From NCBI RefSeq assembly GCF_900302485.1, contig NZ_OMOI01000001.1, positions 992,001 through 1,056,000 on the forward strand: 64,000 nt of DNA, written 5' to 3'. The notes beneath the pieces were generated by a model. That model was not told the DNA's origin and made no database searches. It saw only the letters and a program-made list of their open reading frames with translations. The translations under genes and the position numbers were made by a program. This stretch comes from Aliiroseovarius pelagivivens. GTDB taxonomy: Bacteria; Pseudomonadota; Alphaproteobacteria; Rhodobacterales; Rhodobacteraceae. Positions 24,264 through 32,908 of the stretch are shown here, piece by piece; the stretch's first letter is position 1; each line of letters begins with the position of its first letter.

Positions 24264-25889
24264 TTGGGACGGGTCCGCTGCGCCATCTATACCCGCAAAT
24301 CCACCGAGGAAGGGTTGGATCAGGCGTTTAACTCCCTCGATGCCCAGCGGGAGGCCTGCGAGGCCTACATCGCGAGCCAGAAACTCGAGGGCTGGGAGCT
24401 GATCGATCGGCCTTTTGATGACGGTGGAATCTCTGGTGGTCATCTGGATCGTCCGGCACTGCAACGCTTGATGCAAGATGTTGATGATAAGCAGGTTGAT
24501 CAGATCGTGGTCTATAAGATCGACCGGCTGACTCGGTCGCTGGCAGACTTCGCCAGGCTGGTGGATCGGCTGGATGCGGCGGAGGCGTCGTTTGTGTCTG
24601 TGACCCAAAGCTTCAACACCGCGACCAGCATGGGGCGGCTGACCCTGAATTTACTCCTGAGCTTTGCCCAGTTCGAGCGAGAAGTCACGGCCGAACGGAT
24701 TCGCGACAAGATCGCGGCCTCCAAACGGAGGGGGCTTTGGATGGGGGGCAACGTGCCATTGGGCTACGATGCCGATGGGCGGACGTTGAAGATCAATGAG
24801 GGTGAAGCGACCCTGATTCGCACACTCTATGATCTCTATGAGACGCATGCTGCATTGAACATCGTGACAGAAGAGGCCGCGCGGCTTGGCATCCGGTCAC
24901 GCAGGCGGCAAACCAAATCCGGTGACTGGCGAGGTGGCAATATCCTGTTGCGTGGGCACATCCACTATATCCTCACCAACCCGATCTACGCCGGCCGCAT
25001 TCCACATAAAGGCCAGATCTTCGAGGGCCAGCATCCTGCGATCATCGAGCCGGAACGCTGGCAGAGGGTCCAGGATCAGTTGAGCGCCAACTCTCCCAAA
25101 CAGAAGGAACCCCATCCCCACAAGACCAGCCCATCCCCGCTGGTCGGCAAATTGTTCGATGAGCGGGGTGAGCGCCTTTCGCCAAGCCACACCAGGAAAC
25201 GAGGACGGCGGTATCGCTACTACATCTCTCGCGGCTATGCCACCGGGCGCAAGGACAGTCTGAAGGGTAAGGAATGGCGGTTGCCTGCAGAGCGGCTTGA
25301 GAGGTTCGTTGCCCAGGCGATCCGAACTCACCTGTCGGGTTCCATTGGCGGTGATCTTATCCCCAACGTGGCTGTAGAAATCATACAACGACTGCAAGAT
25401 CTGAAGGATTCCGATCCGTTGCCGCTTCTCGGTTTCTTGCGTTGGGCAACGATCGGGGAGGGCGCTCTGGCTCTTGAATTGGATGGGCAAGCACTAGGGG
25501 CGGAACTGGAGGTTCGGCAGGGCGACATTAATTCCGAGCAACTCAGCTTCGAGGTTCCCTTCATCCAAAGGCGCTGCGGTGCAGAGGCCCGTTTTGTCAT
25601 GTCCGGTTCGTTGGCAACGACCGACCCGGCCCTAATCGCCAATATCGCCCGGGCCAATGCCTGGCTGGATCGGGTCAGGCTGGGCGAGACATTTGACGAG
25701 ATCGCCAAAACCGAATCCACCACCAAAAAGCGCGTTCAACAAACCCTGAAGTTCGCATTTCTGGCACCTGACGTCGTGCGCGACATCCTTGCTGGGAAAC
25801 AGCCCCAAGGCCTCACATCCACATGGATCGCGACCCATGCCATCCCGGTTGAATGGACAGATCAGCGGGCGCTAATCGCGACGCTCTGA
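24264..25889 (+). CDS. Large serine recombinase
   Basis: A 541-residue recombinase. The N-terminal resolvase domain has the nucleophile Ser13 in AIYTRKSTEEG, and the Arg-containing segment VVYKIDRLTRSLADF. A recombinase domain spans about 165-270 (GGNVPLGYDADGR). The central GKLFDERGERLSPSHTRK segment occupies the place of the usual zinc ribbon but lacks cysteines, as in this subfamily. The C-terminus ends AFLAPDVVRDILAGKQP. It appears intact. The start is a TTG two bases after the DUF2924 stop. It ends about 170 bases from the 3' end of tRNA-Glu, a probable integration boundary. Confidence 0.92.
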   Translation: MGRVRCAIYTRKSTEEGLDQAFNSLDAQREACEAYIASQKLEGWELIDRPFDDGGISGGHLDRPALQRLMQDVDDKQVDQIVVYKIDRLTRSLADFARLVDRLDAAEASFVSVTQSFNTATSMGRLTLNLLLSFAQFEREVTAERIRDKIAASKRRGLWMGGNVPLGYDADGRTLKINEGEATLIRTLYDLYETHAALNIVTEEAARLGIRSRRRQTKSGDWRGGNILLRGHIHYILTNPIYAGRIPHKGQIFEGQHPAIIEPERWQRVQDQLSANSPKQKEPHPHKTSPSPLVGKLFDERGERLSPSHTRKRGRRYRYYISRGYATGRKDSLKGKEWRLPAERLERFVAQAIRTHLSGSIGGDLIPNVAVEIIQRLQDLKDSDPLPLLGFLRWATIGEGALALELDGQALGAELEVRQGDINSEQLSFEVPFIQRRCGAEARFVMSGSLATTDPALIANIARANAWLDRVRLGETFDEIAKTESTTKKRVQQTLKFAFLAPDVVRDILAGKQPQGLTSTWIATHAIPVEWTDQRALIATL

Positions 25890-26060
25890 AATCCCAAATG
25901 CAAACTAGTAAGAAAAATTTGGCCGACAGAGACACTCGGTCCATTGACCGTGAAATCATCTCCATTCCACGGTCTCGGCAATCCATATGCATGCGCAAGC
26001 TATTGAAACCACGCACAAATTTGCGGTTCAAGCTGGAAACGGGAGTTTTGAAGGGGAAAA

Positions 26061-26135
26061 TGGCAGCCCGTAGGGGAATCGAACCCCTCTTTCCAGGTTG
26101 AAAACCTGGCGTCCTAACCGATAGACGAACGGGCC
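26061..26135 (-). tRNA. tRNA-Glu (anticodon TTC)
   Basis: On the minus strand the sequence begins GGCCCGTTCGTCTATCGGTT and folds as a full cloverleaf, with anticodon stem CCAGG/CCTGG around TTTTCAA (anticodon TTC), T-arm GAGGGGTTCGATTCCCCT, discriminator G and encoded CCA. Its 3' end faces the serine recombinase, as expected for an island boundary. Confidence 0.95.
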
Positions 26136-26223
26136 ACTCTGTGGTGAGGGGTTTCTATGTCAAACCCCTATGCCGTGCAAGAGGCATTTTTACTTTTTTG
26201 CACTTTGAGAAAGTATATGATTT

Positions 26224-27972
26224 TCAGGCTCTTGCAGCGTCATCCAGACGCAGTTGAGGGCTGAGCCGCCCCTGCCATTGATTCACTTCGAGTCGTCCCG
26301 CCAAGTGGAATCTTGCGCCGCCATGCTGTTCCAGTATCGGGCCAAGTGGCCCATCAAAGGCGCCAAAGGCAATTGCGTCGATCCGCGTGCCAAGCCCGTC
26401 TCCAAAACTAATCTTCAGATGGTTTTGGCCGACGCGTTTTGCGAACAGGATCTGAACATCTGGAAAGGCGAACCGTGGCGCAGGGGCTGAGGCACCGAAT
26501 GGGCCAGCCTCTTCGAGTTTTTCGATCAGATCGACGGATGCTGCGGACGGCATAAGAATGCCATCCAGTTTCAAATCGGCCGCCCCCAAATCCCCGGCAC
26601 CTTGCTTTGCCATCAGCTCGGTCAGGCGCGCCATTGCGGGTTCCAACTTATCGCGGCTCAGGCTTAGGCCCGCAGCCATTTTGTGCCCGCCGCCTTTCTC
26701 GATCAGCCCGTCTGCAGCCAGCTTCTGGATGGCCGCCCCAAGGTCGATACCAGTGACTGATCGGCCTGACCCTTTGCCATCGGGGCCGTCGAACCCAATG
26801 ACGATAGCCGGTCGGTTTGTGGCTTCTTTCAAGCGGCTGGCGACAATGCCAACGACACCGGGATGCCAGCCGTCTCCGGCGGCCCAGACAAGCGGTAGAT
26901 CCAAGCCGCGCTGTTCAGCTTGACCCAGAGCCAGCTCTTGCACGCGTGCTTCAATTTCGCGGCGTTCAGCGTTGAGTTCGTTCAGTTTTTCAGCGATCGA
27001 GTGGGCTTCGTTCGAGTCAGTTGTGGTCAGCAATCGTGCGCCCAGATCGGCTTTTCCGATCCGCCCGCCCGCATTCACCCGTGGGCCTAGAAGATATCCC
27101 AGATGGTATGCACGCGGCGCTTCATTCAGGCCGGCCACGTCCGCCAGGGCCACCATGCCGGGGCGTGAGCGGCGGGCCATGATCTTCAATCCTTGGCGAA
27201 CAAGCGCGCGGTTGGCGTCAATCAACGGGGCGACATCGGCCACCGTCCCAAGTGCCACAAGGTCCAGCATTGAAATCAGGTCGGGCCCGGTCCGTCCAGC
27301 TTCGCGCAGCAAACGCCCCAGTTCGACCAACACAAGGAAAACGACCCCGGCAGCACAGAGGTAGCCCGGCGCATCGGCTTCGTCCTGGCGGTTCGGGTTC
27401 ACCACGGCGTTGGCGTCAGGAAGGGTTTCGGCCCCAAGGTGGTGGTCCAGCACGATCACGTCCGCGCCTTTGGCTCGGGCGGCGGCAATTGGTTCGAAAC
27501 TGAGCGTGCCGCAATCCACGCAGATGATCAGGCTGTGATCGGTGGCCAGTTTCTCCATCGCGGTGGTATTGGGGCCATAGCCTTCCTCGATCCGGTCGGG
27601 AATATAGAGCGTGACATTCCGATTGAACTGTCGAAACCAATCGATCAGCAGGGTGGCCGAGGTTGCACCGTCCACATCGTAGTCGGCAAAAACCGCAACC
27701 CGTTCGGATTGGTCAAGCGCGGCAAGGATGCGTGCTGCGGCCTTGTCCATATCTTTCATCTTGCGAGGATCGGGCAGAAGCTCGCGCAGGGTCGGATCAA
27801 GAAAGCCAGAGGCTTCGTGTGCAGGAACGCCGCGTTGGGCCAGAAGCGTGCAGAGGGCTTCGGGAAGGGTGGTCTGCTGGGCGATGGCCTCGGCCTGACG
27901 TTCGACTTCGGCCGTGGGGCCAAGCCATTTGCGACCCGTCAGCGAGCTTTCGACCCCAAGAAAGGCGTTCAT
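26224..27972 (-). CDS. recJ: Single-stranded-DNA-specific exonuclease RecJ
   Basis: A 582-residue 5'-3' exonuclease for single-stranded DNA, used in recombination and mismatch repair. The DHH phosphoesterase motifs are clear: AVFADYDVDGATSATLL, CVDCGT and VIVLDHHLGAE, and the DHHA1 motif GKGSGRS---GGGHKMAAG. A C-terminal OB-like domain completes the protein. It is the last gene of the minus-strand hom-ceramidase-glpX-hydrolase-recJ run and its ATG overlaps the preceding stop by four bases. It marks the return to conserved chromosome beyond tRNA-Glu. Confidence 0.95.
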   Translation of the reverse strand: MNAFLGVESSLTGRKWLGPTAEVERQAEAIAQQTTLPEALCTLLAQRGVPAHEASGFLDPTLRELLPDPRKMKDMDKAAARILAALDQSERVAVFADYDVDGATSATLLIDWFRQFNRNVTLYIPDRIEEGYGPNTTAMEKLATDHSLIICVDCGTLSFEPIAAARAKGADVIVLDHHLGAETLPDANAVVNPNRQDEADAPGYLCAAGVVFLVLVELGRLLREAGRTGPDLISMLDLVALGTVADVAPLIDANRALVRQGLKIMARRSRPGMVALADVAGLNEAPRAYHLGYLLGPRVNAGGRIGKADLGARLLTTTDSNEAHSIAEKLNELNAERREIEARVQELALGQAEQRGLDLPLVWAAGDGWHPGVVGIVASRLKEATNRPAIVIGFDGPDGKGSGRSVTGIDLGAAIQKLAADGLIEKGGGHKMAAGLSLSRDKLEPAMARLTELMAKQGAGDLGAADLKLDGILMPSAASVDLIEKLEEAGPFGASAPAPRFAFPDVQILFAKRVGQNHLKISFGDGLGTRIDAIAFGAFDGPLGPILEQHGGARFHLAGRLEVNQWQGRLSPQLRLDDAARA

Positions 27973-28520
27973 GCAAGCACCTGATTGGTCGCGACGACGG
28001 TGGCGAACTCGCCATTCAGCTGATCAAGGGCCGAGCTGTGGATCTCGTCCGCTGTCAGGGGGTGTCCCTCACGCCAGCCATGGTTTGCATTGCCGGTGAA
28101 GGCTGCACAGGCGTCGTGCACCAAGGTGACATCAAAGCCCAGATTGGCGGCCATCCGGGTAGTGGTCGACACGCAATGGGGCGTCGTCAGGCCGCAGATG
28201 GTAAGTTTTTCAATGCTTTGCTTCCGAAGCATTTTCTCAAGCCCTGTGCCGATTAGGGCCGAGTTCACATCTTTGGTCAGCACCGGCTCTCCGTCGCGCG
28301 GCGAGACCATGGATTTCAAGGCAACCAATCCGCCATCCGGATTCAACGGGCTGCCCAGGGTAGTCGAGAGGTGCTGAATGTGAAAGACGGGCGCAGAGTG
28401 CGCCCGCCAATGGGTTAAAAGCCGGGCGGCGTTTGCCTCGGCATTTGGATTGTTGCGCGTGCCCCAAAACGGGTCGTCAAACCCTTCCTGAATGTCGATC
28501 AGGATCAGGGCGCCCAGCAT
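27969..28520 (-). CDS. Isochorismatase-family cysteine hydrolase
   Basis: A 183-residue cysteine hydrolase. The catalytic triad is visible: Asp in LILIDIQEGF, Lys in VLTKDVNSAL, and Cys in ICGLTTPHCVSTTTRMA; the cis-peptide motif region GLTT precedes the Cys. The family includes isochorismatase, nicotinamidase and various amidases; this short form has no certain substrate. It overlaps recJ by four bases and glpX by one (TAATG), so it is translationally coupled to both. It likely moves with glpX-recJ as an operon passenger. Confidence 0.88.
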   Translation of the reverse strand: MLGALILIDIQEGFDDPFWGTRNNPNAEANAARLLTHWRAHSAPVFHIQHLSTTLGSPLNPDGGLVALKSMVSPRDGEPVLTKDVNSALIGTGLEKMLRKQSIEKLTICGLTTPHCVSTTTRMAANLGFDVTLVHDACAAFTGNANHGWREGHPLTADEIHSSALDQLNGEFATVVATNQVLA

Positions 28521-29491
28521 TAGGTAGTTGCAACCGGGTTGCGATAGATCATGCGACGGACCGAACCGGTTTTCGAACGCATCAGCAGCGTTTCGGTGGT
28601 CAACCAGCCGGGTTCGCGCTTGATGCCCGACACGATTGAGCCATCGGTGACGCCAGTGGCGGCGAAGATCACGTCGGCGGTGACCATCTCGTCGCGCGAA
28701 TAGATGCGATCCAGATCGGTGATACCGGCTTTGGCGGCACGTCCACGTTCGTCATCATTGCGGAAAGTCAGCTGACCCCACATCTGACCGCCCATGCATT
28801 TCAGTGCCGAAGCTGCCAGCACGCCTTCCGGCGCACCACCGCGGCCCATATACATGTCGATGCCGGTGATTTCGGCTTCGGCGCAGTGGATCACACCAGC
28901 CACGTCACCATCGGTGATCAGGCGGATGGCGGCTCCGGTCGAGCGGATGCCTTCGATCATTGCTTCGTGGCGCGGGCGTTCCAGAACGCAGACGGTAATG
29001 TCCTTGGTCTCGCAGCCTTTGGCTTTGGCCAGTGCCTCGACGCGCTCTTTCGGCGACATGTCCAAGGACACAACATCCGTAGGATAGCCCGGCCCAATGG
29101 CCAGCTTTTCCATATAGACGTCCGGAGCGTGCAGCAGCGTGCCACGCGGAGCCATTGCGATCACGGTCAGTGCGTTCGGCATGTCCTTGGCGGTCAGCGT
29201 CGTGCCTTCCAGCGGGTCCAACGCGATGTCCACGGCGGGACCTTCGCCGGTTCCGACTTCTTCACCGATGTACAGCATCGGGGCTTCGTCCCGCTCGCCT
29301 TCACCGATCACAACGGTACCTTGAATTTCCAGCAGGTTCAGCTGGTCACGCATAGCGTTCACGGCAGCCTGATCCGCGGCTTTTTCGTCCCCGCGTCCGA
29401 CCAGGTCGGCGCTGGCCACGGCAGCGGCTTCGGAAACACGTGCCAGACCAAGCGAAAGCATGCGGTCGGCGAAAACGACTTTATCGGCCAT
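28520..29491 (-). CDS. glpX: Class II fructose-1,6-bisphosphatase
   Basis: A 323-residue GlpX-type phosphatase converting fructose 1,6-bisphosphate to fructose 6-phosphate in gluconeogenesis and the Calvin-type pathways. TVVIGEGERDEAPMLYIGE and VDIALDPLEGTTLTAKDMPNA are the metal and phosphate motifs, with MYMGRGGAPEGVLAASALKC near the centre. I chose the ATG at 29491, nine bases after GAGGA; a TTG three codons earlier is possible. It is followed by the cysteine hydrolase and recJ, with stop and start overlapping by one base. Confidence 0.95.
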   Translation of the reverse strand: MADKVVFADRMLSLGLARVSEAAAVASADLVGRGDEKAADQAAVNAMRDQLNLLEIQGTVVIGEGERDEAPMLYIGEEVGTGEGPAVDIALDPLEGTTLTAKDMPNALTVIAMAPRGTLLHAPDVYMEKLAIGPGYPTDVVSLDMSPKERVEALAKAKGCETKDITVCVLERPRHEAMIEGIRSTGAAIRLITDGDVAGVIHCAEAEITGIDMYMGRGGAPEGVLAASALKCMGGQMWGQLTFRNDDERGRAAKAGITDLDRIYSRDEMVTADVIFAATGVTDGSIVSGIKREPGWLTTETLLMRSKTGSVRRMIYRNPVATT

Positions 29492-29591
29492 AAGGGGCAA
29501 TCCTCACTGTCTCTATTTGCCTTCCGGTTTAAGGGCCGGTGGGGGCAGGGGCAAGGGCATTACGTGGCGAAAACGGTACCGCGTGCGTGAT

Positions 29592-30353
29592 TCAGGTCGC
29601 AAAGCGCAGGTCTGGGCTTCGGATGAGCCCTTGGAACAAAAGCGCGATCATTGTGCCGTTCAAGATATGCCAGATGAAGTGGGTGCCTAGGGGCCAGATT
29701 TCACACAGATGCATGTCGAATGTGCGGAAGGTGAGCGAAATCATGAAAATGACGGTGGCGGCTGTGATCCACGGGGCGATCTCGTGCCCGTTCCGGCGGG
29801 TCAGGAACGTGAACGCCAGAAGAGCCAGAACAGCTGGCAAATATTGCTCTGATCCGTTGAGAAGGCTGTTTTTCCCGGTGTGATCATGCGTGATCTCGCC
29901 CGCAAGGGGTGGCGAGGCTGTCGCGACGTCCTCGGTGACGACGTCTCGGTTGGTTTGGCTGCCAAACCCGTCGCCTCCAAAGGCAACTAAAACCGCGATG
30001 AGGGCGACGATCACGGCCAAGCCGATCCCAATGCGCCCAGGTCGAATGCCAGCCACGCGACGCAGGGCGACCAGAACGAACAGCAGGACGAAGGTCCAGA
30101 TTGGGATCACATCCGCCAGGCTGGACCAGGCGTTGGCAAAAGTGTGAAACAGAAAGCTGCCAATCCCGATCATTCCTGCCAGCAGGATCAAGATCATGGT
30201 CATCGGGTCCAGCCGATCCCGACGTTTGGCTTCGATCCACCCCCAGAGGGCCGCAAGAATGAAGGCAAGATTCGAGATCGCATTCAGCGGTTCGGCCCAG
30301 AAGGCCGCGCTGACTCGTTCGCAATAGATATCAATCGGGGTGAACCAATCCAA
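29592..30353 (-). CDS. Ceramidase-like membrane protein
   Basis: A 253-residue membrane protein with about seven hydrophobic helices. It has the alkaline ceramidase pattern: EPLNAISNLAFI near the N-terminus (with the conserved Ser), IGSFLFHTFAN with the first zinc His, and GTHFIWHILNG with the paired His at the C-terminal end. Bacterial members of this superfamily are mostly uncharacterised hydrolases; amide hydrolysis of a lipid is likely, but whether the substrate is ceramide is unknown. The gene lies between hom and glpX on the same strand with gaps of about 85 and 100 bases. Confidence 0.82.
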   Translation of the reverse strand: MDWFTPIDIYCERVSAAFWAEPLNAISNLAFILAALWGWIEAKRRDRLDPMTMILILLAGMIGIGSFLFHTFANAWSSLADVIPIWTFVLLFVLVALRRVAGIRPGRIGIGLAVIVALIAVLVAFGGDGFGSQTNRDVVTEDVATASPPLAGEITHDHTGKNSLLNGSEQYLPAVLALLAFTFLTRRNGHEIAPWITAATVIFMISLTFRTFDMHLCEIWPLGTHFIWHILNGTMIALLFQGLIRSPDLRFAT

Positions 30354-30437
30354 AAGTGTCTCCTATCTCCGAAGGCACTTTGGCTGGACCGGCTGGACCG
30401 GTCCAGTGGCAAGCAGACTGACGTTGCGCGAAGGGGT

Positions 30438-31730
30438 TTACAGCTCTTCGATGCGGATGGCGACGGGATCGCCGTCGACCACACCCGTTTCGGCAAAACC
30501 CTTCAGCGCAGCATCCAGCGCATCGCGGGTGCATTTATGGGTGACGACCAGAACCGGGGCGAGTTTCTCGTCATGGCTGGTCTGGCGCATCCGGTTGATC
30601 GAGACGCCCGCATCGCCCAGAACGGCGGCCACTTTGGCCATCGCGCCGGGTTTATCCAGCAGCGACATGCGCAGATAGAATGGCGCCGGTTTGGCGGCTT
30701 TGGCGCCGGTCACTGGGCGCAGGGTCGACGCGGGTTGCCCGAAGGTTGGGATCGAGATGCCGCGCGCGATATCCATCACGTCGCCCATCACGGCGCTGGC
30801 GGTTGGGCCCTCGCCGGCACCGGGACCGCGCAGAACTACCTGTTCTACGGCGTCGCCTTCAACGACGACCATATTGGTACCGCCTTCCAGCTGTCCCAAC
30901 GGAGAGCTGGCCGGCACAAGGCAGGGCGACATGCGCTGCTCCAGTCCGCGGCCGGTCATCTGGGCAACGCCCAGCAGCTTGATGCGGAAGCCCATTTCGG
31001 CAGCGTGTTCAATGTCTTCCAGCTGGATGCGCTGGATGCCTTCCAGCTCGACCGCATCGAAATTGACCTGTGTACCAAAGGCGATCGAGGACAGGATTGA
31101 CAGCTTGTGACCGGCGTCGATGCCGCCCACGTCAAGGTTTGGATCTGCTTCCAGGTAACCCAGCTCGGCACATTCTTCGAACAGCGCGTTATAGCCGCGG
31201 CCTGTGGCCTGCATCTGGGTCAGGATATAGTTACAGGTGCCGTTCATCACGCCCATGACGCGGGTGATCTCGTTTCCGGCCAGACCTTCCAGCAGCGACT
31301 TGATGATTGGGATGCCACCGGCGACGGCGGCTTCATAACGGATACGCACGCCCGCCTCTTCAGCGGCAAGGGCCAGTTCCTGCCCGTGATGGGCCAGAAG
31401 GGCTTTGTTCGCGGTGACGATGTCTTTACCCGTGGCAATCGCCGCTTCGCAGGCATCCTTGGCGGGGCCTTCGTGGCCGCCCATCAGCTCGACAAACACG
31501 TCGATATCGTCGCGCTTGGCCAAGGCCACTGGATCGTCTTCCCAAGCATAGTCCGACAGGTCCACGCCGCGATCCTTGTCTTTCGAACGGGCGGAAACCG
31601 CAGTGATTACCACCGGACGCCCGGCGCGATCCTGCAAGAGTGCTGCCTGACGGCGAATGATCTTCACCACGCCGATGCCGACGGTGCCAAGACCTGCAAT
31701 TCCAAGGCGCAGGGGGGCGGTATCTGTCAT
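30438..31730 (-). CDS. hom: Homoserine dehydrogenase
   Basis: A 430-residue enzyme that reduces aspartate semialdehyde to homoserine for threonine and methionine synthesis. The NAD(P) motif is LGIAGLGTVGIGVVKII; VTANKALLAHHG and GVMNGTCNYILTQM carry the catalytic region, with the Lys of the family in GGIDAGHKLSILSSIAFG. A C-terminal ACT domain (YLRMSLLDKPGAMAKVAAVLGD) suggests feedback control by an amino acid such as threonine. GGAGACCGAC precedes the ATG at 31730. It leads the conserved hom-glpX-recJ series. Confidence 0.95.
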   Translation of the reverse strand: MTDTAPLRLGIAGLGTVGIGVVKIIRRQAALLQDRAGRPVVITAVSARSKDKDRGVDLSDYAWEDDPVALAKRDDIDVFVELMGGHEGPAKDACEAAIATGKDIVTANKALLAHHGQELALAAEEAGVRIRYEAAVAGGIPIIKSLLEGLAGNEITRVMGVMNGTCNYILTQMQATGRGYNALFEECAELGYLEADPNLDVGGIDAGHKLSILSSIAFGTQVNFDAVELEGIQRIQLEDIEHAAEMGFRIKLLGVAQMTGRGLEQRMSPCLVPASSPLGQLEGGTNMVVVEGDAVEQVVLRGPGAGEGPTASAVMGDVMDIARGISIPTFGQPASTLRPVTGAKAAKPAPFYLRMSLLDKPGAMAKVAAVLGDAGVSINRMRQTSHDEKLAPVLVVTHKCTRDALDAALKGFAETGVVDGDPVAIRIEEL

Positions 31731-31838
31731 GTCGGTCTCCGTCGGCTGTAATATGGTCCAGCGACGTGTAGCCAAAGCGGCAGGGCTGTGCAATCCACGG
31801 CGAGGCTGCGCAGCCCAATTTCTTGTGGGGTTTGTGGC

Positions 31839-32126
31839 TTAACGCCGTGCCAATGCGGCCTGCATTCGTGCGCGGGTCTGCCCATCTACGACCGAGGCGC
31901 GACGCAAGCGGTTGGCCCGCGCCCGCAGCGCGGCGGCGCGGCTGGCCAAAGATCCGGTACCGTAGTCGCCCTGATCTGTTGGGACCTGGCCAAGAATGTC
32001 GCTCATCGAGATGATCTGAGGGTAGGGGGCGTTTGCCGTCGTTCCAGCAGCAAAATCCGGAATGTCCGAGCACGCCATCAGGACTCCGAACCCCAGAAAC
32101 AGGCAGGTTTTTAGCGGTCGGGTCAT
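31839..32126 (-). CDS. Small putative lipoprotein
   Basis: A 95-residue protein with a lipoprotein signal peptide: MTRPLKTCLFLGFGVLMAC, where LMAC is the lipobox and Cys19 the acylated residue. The rest is Ala/Arg-rich, ending SLASRAAALRARANRLRRASVV, probably an amphipathic helix. I do not recognise a named family. It starts opposite the TetR gene, so the two share the 157-base intergenic region with the GAACGATTGTTC palindrome. It also lies 108 bases upstream of hom. Confidence 0.65.
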   Translation of the reverse strand: MTRPLKTCLFLGFGVLMACSDIPDFAAGTTANAPYPQIISMSDILGQVPTDQGDYGTGSLASRAAALRARANRLRRASVVDGQTRARMQAALARR

Positions 32127-32256
32127 GCGGCGGCGGTCCTTGAAGCTGTCGTCACCGCGACCATAGACAGGGCGGGCGGACGCTGCAAGGCAGCATGGTG
32201 TTCCGGACGGATGGCGGCAGGACGTTGCGACACATTTTGGCGAAACACTTGGATAT

Positions 32257-32268
32257 GAACGATTGTTC
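32257..32268. promoter_or_regulatory. Candidate TetR operator
   Basis: GAACGATTGTTC is an inverted repeat (GAAC-GATT-GTTC) lying 16 bases before the TetR start codon and in the shared divergent region with the lipoprotein gene. It is typical in position for autoregulation. Confidence 0.4.
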
Positions 32269-32283
32269 AGTTACCAATTTCAT

Positions 32284-32871
32284 ATGGCGCGTAAAACCGG
32301 ATCACACAGCGAAATCACAGGCCCCCGCGTTCGCGAGGCGGCGCTGACCTTGTTTGCCCGTCACGGCTTTGCGGCCGTGTCGATGCGCCAGATTGCGCGC
32401 GAAGTGGGTGTGCAGGCTGGTGCGCTGTACCTTTACACGAAGGACAAGCAAAGCCTGCTGTTCGACCTGATGCGCTCGCATATGGAAGAGCTGCTGGCGG
32501 CGTGGGCGGACGAACCCAAAGGGCAAAGTGCTCTAGAGGCGCTTGAAGCCTTTTCGCGCTTCCACATCCGCTTTCACCTGGAACGTCCCGACGCAGTCTT
32601 CATCGCCTATATGGAACTGCGCAACCTGACGGACGAGAATTTCGCCGCGATTGAAACCCTCCGCCGTCAATATGAGGGCGAATTGGAGGCGATCCTGCGC
32701 GAAGGTCAAGAGGCAGGCGAGCTGGAATTGTCCGACATTCGCCTAAGTTCCATGGCAATCATTGCGATGCTGACCGGGGTGAACACGTGGTATCGCGAGG
32801 GCGGCCGCCTGTCGCGTGAAGCGGTGGCGGATCGCTATTGGGATATGGTGCGCGGAGCGGTTGGCGCTTAG
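32284..32871 (+). CDS. TetR/AcrR-family regulator
   Basis: A 195-residue regulator. The N-terminal HTH is REAALTLFARHGFAAVSMRQIAREVGVQAGALYLYTKDKQSLLFDLM, read as the classic TetR helix 1-4 pattern (in pieces). The C-terminal helical domain is of the TetR_C type with NTWYREGGRL near its end. The chosen ATG at 32284 has no clear SD; a TTG at 32263 is possible. A palindrome lies just upstream. dnaG follows 37 bases downstream on the same strand, but I expect separate promoters. The ligand is unknown. Confidence 0.88.
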   Translation: MARKTGSHSEITGPRVREAALTLFARHGFAAVSMRQIAREVGVQAGALYLYTKDKQSLLFDLMRSHMEELLAAWADEPKGQSALEALEAFSRFHIRFHLERPDAVFIAYMELRNLTDENFAAIETLRRQYEGELEAILREGQEAGELELSDIRLSSMAIIAMLTGVNTWYREGGRLSREAVADRYWDMVRGAVGA

Positions 32872-32908
32872 GCTGGACTCTGTCCGCTATCGACCCGATA
32901 TATAGAAC

